DNA from: Mansonella perstans
Taxonomy: Eukaryota; Nematoda; Chromadorea; Rhabditida; Onchocercidae
DNA length: 64,000 nt
Direction: 5' to 3'
Assembly: GCA_037074765.1 (NCBI GenBank)
Contig: JBAMDO010000006.1
Span: forward strand, 124,001 to 188,000
Numbering within the stretch: position 1 is the first letter of the stretch; each line of letters starts with the position of its first letter. Below the pieces are notes generated by a model that was given only the letters and a program-made list of their open reading frames with translations, did no database searches and was not told the origin of the DNA. Positions 48,490-59,514 of the stretch are shown here, in pieces. Both the position numbers and the translations under genes were made by a program.

Positions 48490-49000
48490 ATACTATGGCC
48501 TTCAGAAATAAGCTGTTGCTGATATTTCTAATATCAGGATATCTCAAAGTCGTGACAATATGTTTATCCCTCCTGGAACAGTCTAAACTCTTGATTGCTT
48601 CTCTCAGTACTCAAATCAGCTATAATGTATTTCTGGCTGTTGTAACAACACTGCAAAAATTTGTGTAGAAAAAATAAGGATAGGCAAAAATTGCTATGAA
48701 GAAGCAGGCAAATTTAAGAGAATACACCACCTCATATCGACAGGAGAAAATTCCAATTTTATATACATACCGATTGCAAACAGCGGGATACTGAGTGAGA
48801 GCGAAGAACAATGCAAGTTCTGCAACAATGGAGAACAGATGAGAAGGGAAGTACAATGACTTTTTTTAGTCCAAGTACTGATCGGTGGTGCCTGCCGAAG
48901 AATATCATAGCAATACAAACAAGAAGACTGTAATCTACGTACATAATTATTTGAAGAAATATAAATATCCATTCCTTTATTCCTGTAATAACTTTTTACG
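48490..49000 (-). CDS. Possible multi-exon membrane protein, unidentified
   Basis: Three hydrophobic coding-like pieces on the - strand are bounded by plausible splice sites. The first follows TTATTACAG near 48987 (YVDYSLLVCIAMIFFGRHH), the second follows GTTGCAG near 48823 (LALFFALTQYPAVCN, donor GTATGT), and the third spans about 48735-48655 (LKFACFFIAIFAYPYFFYTN). A further piece after TTTTTGCAG near 48652 ends at a stop (CYNSQKYIIADLS). The content suggests a small polytopic membrane protein. No start or family was found and the phases are not fully settled. Confidence 0.28.
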
Positions 49001-49775
49001 AAAGTTGCAAACTATTTAGTCAGTAAAAGCAGAAACTTTTGTCGACAAAAATAAAGAAATGAAAACAAGTTGCTCGCTTTTGTCGAGAAGAAAGTCGTCA
49101 TTAGTTCCTATAGCATTAACCTTGTTCGATACCAACATGTTTATATGAATTGAAATTGAAATCAGGAATTTTCATCCTAGCAATACTGTCATATAGAAAT
49201 TGCAACACTTTCGCATTTATAAATAAAACGACCTTATTCCATCCTTTTGAAACAGTACAGAATTGGAAATTAGTCGATAATCTCTTTTTATATATTGCGT
49301 ACTTGATTTGTTTGTTAAGAGTACTTGAAATATTTTTTTATTGCTGATTTTGTTGCACTTTAATTCAAGTTTTACAGAAATGTAAGAATGTGCAATTTTG
49401 ACATTAGTATCAGTACGAAACAAATGATTAATATAATCGCAGCCGTCATATCAGTAAAAGGTTTTCCATAACGTACAGGCCTGAAATGAGTCACTTTCAA
49501 AAATAAGATATTCTGAAGATTTGAAAATACATAATTGAAAAACATTTTTTAACAAAATTAAGATCATCTTTATTTTTACCCGGGCTACGGATCGAGATTG
49601 TTTTGGCATGAATATACATAGCTACAAGATGTACGACACATAGAAATTTCAAATCTTTCGAGAATCCTGAGAATTTCTTGATTTCTAATGTTGTTATAGT
49701 TTGCAGATAATATTTCCAGATGGATAATTTCACCTATAACAGATAAAAGTTTCCCAATCATTTTGTTGCAACTGA

Positions 49776-52700
49776 TTAATTCCTTACCAGATTATGACCT
49801 AAATTAGTAAAACTATTTGGCCTAGTTGGCTGTCCCTTTCCGTCAACTTCGTCCATTGGTGTTTTTGATCGTCGTTCGCTTTTGCAACGCTTCCTAAAAC
49901 TTTTTAAAATTACGATCCTCAAGCAATAATATGGTAAAAGCCAAATTCTAGTAAGTAAAAAATTTGAAGCAAATACCAGCTCATAGACATCAAGGACTGA
50001 ATAAAACTACATTTTCACTCAGTATATTTCGATAAATCGTAATTTTGTTTCTACATGATGGCTCGACGGCATATTTTTTTGAATATTACGAATATTGAAC
50101 TAACCTTGCCTGATTTGCTTTCTCCACGGTAGATTGATCGAGGAAATGCGCGATGTCAGCAGCCAGCCACGACTGTCGCCTAGTTTCCAGTGATGATGGC
50201 TGTTGTTCATCTGATACATCACTGGTATTACCTTGAAAGAAACGTTTTATAGTGAACTGAGATTCTGTGGAATCAGGTAAGCAGCATATGCACTGATGGA
50301 CAGTTGTACCGTCACGTACAAACAGATGCATATTATTACTTAGTGCTCAAATATAGATTTATGGACTTGCTTTTTGTGAATAATTTTTGCTACCAAAATC
50401 GCAAAAATATGTCAGAATTTGCAAGTCATACAGTTTTATTCGGAAATTGCATTTGAAGAAACTTGAAACAAGTGCTGAACAGAAATTTAGAAACTTTTCA
50501 GTTACCTAACTTCAGAGAGAGATTTGATCCCAGAGAACTTTTGCTACTCATTTTGGAACTGGTACGACCTCGATCCTCCAAACGACCATCCGCGGACAGG
50601 AACGATATCTTTCTGAAACTGTTTTATAAAGTATTTGGAGTTTTTTAATTCAGAAAACTTTCAACTTCCTTCATGTTTAAGTTTGCATCATGTCATTAAA
50701 TTGTGCACTTTCATGAGCAATTGACAATATCTTTTTGGGCATTTCTTTAATATTCTAACATCAGTGTTCACTGCCGTCACTGAGACTATTAAGACCGATT
50801 TAACACCACAGGCTTCTCTCGAAAAATTTTAATAACAATTATAATTCCTGATTATTTTTATCATTCTTCATCACTAGATGATATAAGTGAAAGAAAGAGT
50901 ATCACCTTGAATCGTGTCCATGACCAGAACATGTAGTCCTTGCAGAAGTAATCATAACGAGCGGTAAATGACTGCTGCTCATACTTACCCGTCGACTGCT
51001 CATTCGTCTGTAAAGAGCTTATATTTTAGGGTTCACATAATTAAATTTAAACTATGACTTAAAACTGAAAATAAGGATAAGGGATAGAATTGCTGTATTT
51101 ATAAGACGAAAAAAAAAAAAAAAACAGCTGCTATTCATATCACAAGCTTCCTGGGTCAGTGAGTCAGTATATCAAACCAATGAATTAGATTCCTTTTGAA
51201 TAAGGAAAAAATTTTTGCTAAAGTGATATTGCTGTATACTGCATTTAAAATATAAGCGAAGCTAACCCAAATGACGAAAGAGAATTTTTATGGAGCGAAT
51301 CTATATCTGATTCTATATTTTTCAAGTGTTCGATTATGTCAATTAAGATTCGCACTATACTGATTAAATCCTCAAACTGTATAGGTTTGAGATCATTTGA
51401 AGCTAATCCAAGTGTCAATGGATTCAACAGATATGTACAAATCGCTGTACGGTCACGTAGCCGCGTGGCATCACGCATCAATATTCGTTGCACCAGACCT
51501 CAAAATTGATAAATAATGAGGATTTTCCATATTAATTTAATCTTTTTTTTTTAGTAATCAGAATCTCATTAAGAAAAATCAACCGTCCTTCATGTCAAAG
51601 GAATTTGAAGTGTTATCTTTCTCCAAAACCGGTGATATGAGGGCATGATAAACATATAGAGCGAGGTACGTCTCACTTGACAAATTAAACCGCAAGGGAG
51701 ACATTTCATTTCTGAACTTTTCCATATTCAGTTTTTCGATTCACGAAATGACTAATACTGTAATGACTCGACTTATTGAAAATAATATTAGCACACGTGA
51801 TACTGTATGTATGACAGCGCTGTGTTTCATATCGCACATTGGTATTGTCGCAATTAATATATTCAGAATTTTCGAGTCGCAACGATCTGATAGTGCTCCA
51901 ATGCAGGCCAAAAAATCTAACTGCCTCTGAAAAATTATCCATCGCCAGAATTGAAACCAGAAAATCAAAAGTTCTTAAAGTTTTCATACAGTATTGCAAA
52001 AGGTTAAAGCAATAAATTATATGAAGTGAAAAGTAGAAACACTATCATTATGTTATAATTCAACAATTTTAACTATTAACAAAAAAAATTCATTTTTCAG
52101 AGAAAGAAATCACCGAAATATCGCCATTAAGGTATACTGAAAAATGATTAAATGAAGGAATAAGTCGATTTGAAATGAACCAACTGGAAAAAAATTCAGC
52201 TGTGGATGCGATGCTGCGAATTACTTTATCCTAAAAAACGTGTGTCAATTAATGTGCGTCTTTAAAGAGTACAGTATCCACTAATACGAAAATAGAAAAA
52301 AAAACTAAAAATGATTGGAATTTTTATAAATCGATCAAAGTTGATAAATTTTAAAGTATTTTCACCTGAATATGAATATCTTCCGACTTAACACACATAA
52401 CAATCAAGTCCTCTATTTGATTCCCCATTTCTTGATCATTGGACAAACGCCGGAACAATACACTCATGTTTTCCAAAATTAAAGGAGTCAGCTAGAAATC
52501 TATTTATCAATTCTGGAAATTCATTTATCAACCGATATTTATCAATCACTGATTTTCGGTCTTTTTGAATTTTGGGTTTACAAATAATTCAACATTCAAC
52601 ATATTCTTTCTACGTTTAGTTTATTTATTTAGTGCCTAATGTACAAGCAGACAGTAGGCAAATAATTTGAGTGAAAAGGCCTTCATAATACAGATTACAA

Positions 52701-55700
52701 TGAAATTTAAACACGGTAGTACTACAGTAGTAAGTTAGCAAACCGCGCGCTCAAGAGCATGATCCACGATCCTATGTATCCATGGCTTCATTCTGTTTAT
52801 ATTATGATTTTCACACTGATCCAACATGTAGAATAATGGGCGAGACAAGGCAGGGTACAAATCATAGCAATCGATAAAAAATTCATCAAAGCGAGGTAAT
52901 ATTCTTGCAAACCATAATTTCTGCAATGCAATGCTTGGTTTTCACAAATTTTTTCAAATTGGACAATTGAAATAATGCAGAATATTGGTCCGATATATGT
53001 GCAGTATCTGAATTTGAAAGATACTTTCTTGACTTCAAAAAACATCATTCTTACTTCCGAAATAATCGATAAATTATCGTGCAGAGTTTGCGACAAAAAT
53101 ACATTCTTTTGTTCCGGGTCAAAAACTTGCATGATATCGTCAAGCTGCCGGAGTGCAGAAAGTGCCGGATCATCGAAATATTTTATCTGTAAATGTGTAT
53201 AACATAGAACTTTCATGAGGAGATTATAAGCTTAGTATAGACTGCATGCAGGAATCTTGTGAACTATAATGCCTCGAATCTCAGGTTAACAAATTCGCTT
53301 CCATCATTGTAATGAGTTCAGGAGTGAAAAATTGTTTCAACCAAGGCAAGAAATTGGACGGTAGGACGTTTGTCGACATCCAAACTGAGTACTTTTTCCA
53401 TAGCATCCAGTAAGTTTGGTCCAAGTTCTTCGGCAATACATTTCAGCGCTGTATCGAGCTGTAAGAAAGAACGGTCAACCTGATACGAAAAGTCCTAATC
53501 GCCGATAAAAAACTCAAGCGGGTAACAAAAAATAATTGTATCCTTATTCAAAGTATTTGTAAAATGAATATTTTGTCCTGCTTGACTGCACACAACGATG
53601 GAAATAGTCTAGTATTGCTCTATTATTTTCAAAGAAAAAATTCTTGAGATTCAAAACACTATGCACACAGATTTAAAATCATTCGATTCTTTCCGTTCCT
53701 TCAATCGATTCAGTCTTTCCCGTGTAAAATTAAATATTTGCTTTTTGGCTTTCTTTTGTTAGCTTTGCTGTAGAATCAACAGGCTTTTTCCTAGGTGCAA
53801 ATTATTAGTTCATAAAGTGAAGGAATTTAAAAAATTTGATGACTGGTAACACAGCGGGAAATAATGAAGAAAATAACTTGTTGCATTGTAGCCATTTTTA
53901 TCAAATGTTTTTTTAAAGTCTTGCATACTGAACTTACGCACTGGCTCCAACAGAAATAAATTTTTACTGTCAACAATTTCGGTTTCTTGCAAGTTTATAA
54001 ATGGAATGTCACAAAAAAATTCATTCTCTTCAGCCAAGTGTTTAGCAAGCCAAGGAATTGGTCAACGCTACGTTATTCACCAATGACCTGTCAATCCATT
54101 TCTAATGAAACATTTCATATGATGATCCGTCATTCTCTCATCTCGCCATTTATCCAATTGATCAGTCGGCCGAACAAAAAAAATTATTGGAAATATATAA
54201 AATTTGGGAAAAAAATTATTACTTGTCCGCAAATGACTCGATAAGTATCGATATTGTTTTTGGCATCAATTAACCGCTTTCCTCCTAAATAAGCAATATT
54301 TTTAAAGAATAATCAATGAATTGTTGTGCATAATTTTCTAGGATTCGAAATTTGTTTAGGAAGAAGAAACCATGGAGTCCAAGAAGCTTAGCATAAATTT
54401 TCCTAAAAAAAGGCGAAGTTTTCAAAGATTCAATCGAGTCCTTCCATAATGTTAATTTTGTGGTTCGAATCACGCTCTGGATTCACCTTTGGTTAGCACT
54501 AAAATAAATTGATTTGGCATGAAAACACATTTTCATAGTGGCCTCAATAAAGATTTTTGCTTTCCCACAATTTCGAATCATAAATTTCAAAAATTGTTAC
54601 TGGAAATAAATTTAATTCAAGTGCAATTAAATATGGGTATTTCAAAAAAAGCAATTAATATTGCCCATCAGCTAACTAGCATTTCATTTCATTTTATTTT
54701 TTTAATGCCTACTAAAAACAATAAATTCAGTTGAGAAAAGTATTGAATTTTAGAAAATATACCAGCACATATCCAACAAATGAGTACACCTAACGAGAAA
54801 ACATCTGCTGCCGAAGTAACCGATTTCTTATTTGATGACAAATATTCCGGTGCTAGGAAATCGAGGTCCGGTTGCAAAAGAGCTGGTAGCTTTTTGGTCC
54901 AAGGGAAACATGGAAACACACTCTGTAAAAGACTTCTTCAATAATATATTAATGCATCCTAAACCTCAATATTCATTCAAATAATCAGGAAAATTTAATT
55001 TTTAAGCAACTAAATTGTTTTCTTATGGAAATAACACAGATTACTTAAACAAATTTTCTGCTAGCAAAACACTTAAGCAATCTGCGTATGAATTGTATGA
55101 ACACGCAACAAACATGCTAACACGACAAACACGCAACTCCATTCTTTATTTACAGTTGAAATCTTCGCCTACAGAAAATTCAATACAAATAAAGTTATTG
55201 CCATAACAGAGAGAAAAATTTCAGACATTTCCAACAACTGCATTATGTGTCATTTCAAAAAAGTAAGAAGAAAACATAGAAACTGAAATACTTTCAATGC
55301 AATAAGAAATTAACGAAATAAAGATTTTCGTTATATTTAGCTTGAACTTAATTTTCAAAGTAGCATTTTCATCATCGCTGAAAGCAATTATCATCTTATA
55401 TATTTTTACTTATCGACTATGTAAAGTACTGCTGCATATCCACCATTATTTTTGGGAAAATTTCTTTTTCTAAAACTGATTTAAAATAGCTCACCGATTC
55501 ACGGACCGCTACCGAGAATGCAAATCCGGCAATCTTCCAGTGTCTCGATTGTGTTATATAGATAACACTGGGCGTTAAATTGCCATGAAGTATTTTAGCG
55601 CTGTTATGCAAATATGATAGACCGTCAATTAGCTAAAAATTGAAATTGATTTTTTCTCCTCTTTGAAAGGAATTCAAAATTAATGATATTTATTGATTTT

Positions 55701-57063
55701 TTATGAATTACTCTTAAACAATTAAAAACAATAATTGTAATCACAGTGCAATAACGCTAATCTGCAGATAGTATGATATTAGTAACATTGGTGAAAACTG
55801 GAATAGTAATACTGATGGCAACAATACGACCAGTATCATCATTCTTGATTTTGTTTCCATTAAATAAATTTGTTGATGCACTATTTTTTGATAGCAAAAG
55901 GTTTATTCCAATCAGAGAGACCAGTGCTATTCTGCTTTTTCGACTTTTTAAATTCAAAATTAGTAGTGCAATATTTTTTATCCATTTTAAGTAAATTAAC
56001 TATATTAACTATTTCTCGTTTATAGTTCTTTTTGCATGACATTGACTATTTCCTGTTTGCAGTTTTCAAAATCATTCTTTTTCTAATTTTCCATGTTTAG
56101 TAATAAATATTTATCTAACTTGATGACGTAAGGTGGTGTTAGGTGAGCAAAATAAAAAAGGAAAAATTCTGTTCAGATCAATATATTATTACAGAAAAAG
56201 CAAACCTGCAAGATACCAAGTTTTATTTCCAGCATACCAAGTCTGTCCTCAACCATAATCATTTCCAAGTTTGCTTGAATATGTTCCGAAACGAAAGTTA
56301 TCATCTCTCTGGCAAATATGAAAAAAAATTACAAAAACAAAAAATAAATTACAATTTAGAATGAACATCCATTCTGTTTCCTATTAATTAATCCAAATTA
56401 GGATAATGGATGAATGCAATAATACTGAAACCAACCAGAAAATTCTGTTCATAATTATTTGTCTACAGCTAAAATTCTCAAAAATTTTCTCAAAATAGTA
56501 ATAATCAAAACCAGAAAAAAACTTAACGAACCTTCAAGAAACCATCAATCATTTTTAGAAGCTCAGGAATTATTTATTACTCACTTGTTCTCTTCAATAT
56601 CATGAAGAACTTGTAAAATTCGAGGATGTGCAAGTGAAACAAGCTGCGAAACATCATATCGAATAAGATCAATTAACGTAAGACGATTACTACATCCCAA
56701 TCTCGATGGTGCTTTAACATTGTCTTTTCGATTAAAAACAAATATTGTCGAATCCTGAAAAAAATCCAAAGCTTTTTTTTGTTATAAGTTATTCTGGAAG
56801 TTTTCTCTTAAGAGATGATTAGAAATATCAGTTGCTATTATGTTATATTAAAAACCCTTAACTATGCTATTTATGTTCTAAAGGAAAACCTCGCCTCCAG
56901 CGATACTTTTCGCTGAATATAACTTCCAATAACCAGCAACAGAACGTAGATTCAGTTGATGGTAATAATCATCGAGTGGTGTTGAAAATATTGGAACTGC
57001 ATTCGTGTTCGATGAACTGGACTCAATGATGAAGCTGTCGGAAATCGCTTCAATACGTAAATG
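49776..57063 (-). CDS. SCYL2-like pseudokinase with HEAT-type repeats
   Basis: Eighteen exons: 57063..56890, 56754..56585, 56308..56206, 55632..55495, 54922..54763, 54284..54223, 53458..53342, 53186..53055, 52920..52744, 52491..52366, 52230..52138, 51926..~51804, 51716..51584, 51498..51267, 51007..50906, 50612..50506, 50345..50105 and 49893..49776, at least 830 residues. The N-terminal domain follows SCYL2/CVAK104 (GLSYLHNSAKILHGNLTPS, WKIAGFAF, DFLAPEYLSS). The HRD motif reads HGN and DFG reads GFA, so it should be catalytically dead. HEAT-like helices follow (WFARILPRFDEFF, RQLDFLACIGALSDRC), then a Ser/Arg-rich tail. Human SCYL2 binds clathrin and AP2 and acts in endosomal trafficking. No Met occurs in the first listed exon; ATGCTTACG|GTGAGA at 57606..57598 would join in phase. 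The exon at ~51804 and the 3' end (stop at 49776, or a further exon after the GTAAGG donor) are uncertain. Confidence 0.82.
53810..54170 (-). other. Coding-like tract inside an SCYL2-like intron
   Basis: Between exons 54284..54223 and 53458..53342 the - strand holds two frames that read like protein: about 54170-54080 (DQLDKWRDERMTDHHMKCF) and about 54037-53810 (EENEFFCDIPFINLQETEI). They are in different frames, separated by stops, and no splice sites connect them in phase to the host gene. No family is recognised. It could be a nested gene fragment, a skipped alternative exon, or a decayed insertion. Confidence 0.25.
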
Positions 57064-57399
57064 CTACTGATTCAATTTTAAATCTTTTCATATCTCATCA
57101 TCTATGAACACCATAAAGGTACAGTTCTTCTAATTTAAAAATAATCAAATTTCAAGACTTGGAATTTTCCAAAGAAAACGATTTCCAAGCAAGGAAAGTT
57201 TGCAAAAAAATGTCACAAAAAACAACACCATTTTTTACCTTAAATTAAAACTAAACTATAAAAAAATTACAAATATTAAAATAAATAATCTTGTAGATCG
57301 ATCGAAGCTTTGAAACGAAAGGAACAAATTAGATTTGTTTCCGGAAGAGAAAATAAAAGTAAGAAATTGATCAACAGATAGTCAATATGAACTATGACA

Positions 57400-58260
57400 A
57401 ATTAATAAAGTGGAAATTATTTTCTTAACTATCGGAGAATATCTGATCAAAAAGCAGCTGTAAGTGTAAACCGGAATTTATCTGATGTAACCTACATTCC
57501 GCAATCCCGTGCTTTTAATAAAAATAGAACGACCAATAATAATCTGCCAATAAGCATTTCTCAGCATATTGCATCGTATCGGTAAAACTGCTCTCACCGT
57601 AAGCATTGAATTCCTATTCGATTGAAAAAAGAGAAGATCCGAGAAATTCAAAAGTCACTTAAATATGATCCTATCATCGTAAGGAATCTTTGGGAGATAC
57701 AACAATTACTGATATTTTTCATATGGTAAGAGTGAAAAAAAAACGTTTTCCACGTATAAAAATTTGTTTTCACTAACTGATTAGGATTTTATCGTGCAAA
57801 AATAATCAATGAATAATTGCTTAAGTTGGAACTGAATTACTATTGCTTGATTAGAAATATATTACTGATTGTTTACAACCAAGATCTTTAAAAGGAATCT
57901 TAGTAGCGAACTGTCAATAAATTTTATGTGTAATTTAGGAATAAACTACGACATTTCCAGCTTTCTGGGAAACTTTCACACTGGATCCTGTCAAATGTGC
58001 AATTGCACATATAGCTGAAATAGTTACACCCAAATGAAATTCCTGGGCAAGTAACTGGTGTGAATAGCTCATTTATTTATAGCAGAATGAAGCAAATATT
58101 CAGGCATCCAGTTGGAATTAATGAAATAAAAAAGGCTTTTTTTTTACTTACAGAGGAAGCGAAATCCTGGTATTTGTCCTTTGTCCCTCAGTTCCCGGGA
58201 GAAGAACGTAAAAGTGCTTTCTCGATTTTTCTTACCCATTTGATAAGTATTTAATCGGCG
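57400..58260 (+). other. Unidentified coding-like + strand fragments
   Basis: Head to head with the SCYL2-like gene, four + strand pieces look coding: about 57406-57582 (NRNLSDVTYIPQSRAFNKN), about 57630-57700 (IREIQKSLKYDPII, before a GTAAGG donor), about 57960-58034 after TTTCCAG (FWETFTLDPVKCAIAHIAEI), and about 58153-58242 after CTTACAG (EAKSWYLSFVPQFPGEERK). No start codon or family was found, so this may be a real small gene, a pseudogene or chance. Confidence 0.25.
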
Positions 58261-58874
58261 TAATTTAACGAAGGAGTGAAATGAAACATTTAATACTTTT
58301 TTGCAGCTTATAAAATAGTTCTGTGATGCACATTCTGAATAACCAACCACAGGTTGACTGGAACACTTTCCATAAATTTTAAGAATTTAGAATTGATTTT
58401 TTTGGAAGTCATAGTTAGGTAATTTAAATGAACAATCTTTGAGGATTTTTATAGTCAATGGTATACTTAAATAAGACATCGCATGTCAAATCAAAAATTC
58501 CTGAATTGCGCTTCTGTTGAAAGCTAAGCTAGTGCAATAATTGAGTGGCACATCCCAAATGTGACGAGAACAGAAACAGATTTTATTTTATTAGCTATTC
58601 ATTCATATCGCACAGCAAACTGCTATATTTAAATAGTATAATTATGAATTTCTGGAAACAAACTGACGATCCTACAACTAAATATCAGGATAATTCTGAA
58701 TTCGTCCAGAAGATATTCAAATATCGCATTTCATTTTAAAACATGAGTCACATGAGAGAAGAACCAGAAGACGAAGAAAATAAAAAGCAATGAACTTCAG
58801 CAATAAAGAGATAAGAGATGAGTGAAAAAATTTCAAGACATCATAAACTTTTTTAACAACGAAAAAAAAAAAAA

Positions 58875-59514
58875 AACCTGCATGAGTGGACGTTGCTGTG
58901 TGAAGATCGAAGTTGTCGGTAGTGTCTGTCATTTAGAACATTTCCATCAATATCTATGCGTGAGAATAATTTTGGAGTGCAAATATTTAATTGATACGGG
59001 ACATTGTTATTGTTATTGAAAATGAAAAAATGGATGGAAAAGTAAGTTGCAGTTAATCGAATGCATGCCTTAGCGAACTGGTAAGTGACAAATGTGCATT
59101 ATGCCATTTGTAACCTGTTCATTAACTGATCTGAAACTTTCATAACATTTAGTCATCACTTCTACTGCTGCTTTTTTGCATTTCATATAGCGGTAACAGT
59201 AATCCGAAACGAAAATAATTTCACATATTAAACAACAACGAATTTTCGGCATTTGATTCAAACGATTTACATATTTCAAAAATATGAATTCACCGTTACC
59301 ACAAAAATTATTCAACAGTTTAAATTTTGCTGGCATTCAAAATCACGCAAGCAATTATCACTAAGTTTGTGGAAGGATAACGCTTGTGCAACTGATTAAT
59401 TCTGACCGCATTCATGGTTGTTGCGTTAATTATGGTTATAAAATCAATGCTTATCACTGAAGTCAGAAAATCAAGAAGATCTTTTTTCCAATTCATTAAT
59501 TTAATTCCTCTCAC
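58875..59514 (-). CDS. Candidate cysteine-rich protein, unidentified
   Basis: The best frame runs 59336..59070 on the - strand (88 codons, ending CHLPVR then stop) and carries eight or more cysteines in a dense pattern, for example KIRCCLICEI, DYCYRYMKCKK and TKCYESFRSVN. Just upstream, another frame near 59395-59320 is also Cys-rich (DNCLRDFECQQNLNC), and a hydrophobic frame starts near 59487. Downstream, 59019..58876 reads as a further possible exon (NICTPKLFSRIDIDGN) ending TGCAG|GTTTTT. I could not join these in phase. The even cysteine number suggests a secreted disulfide-bonded protein, but no signal peptide is firmly shown. Confidence 0.35.
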
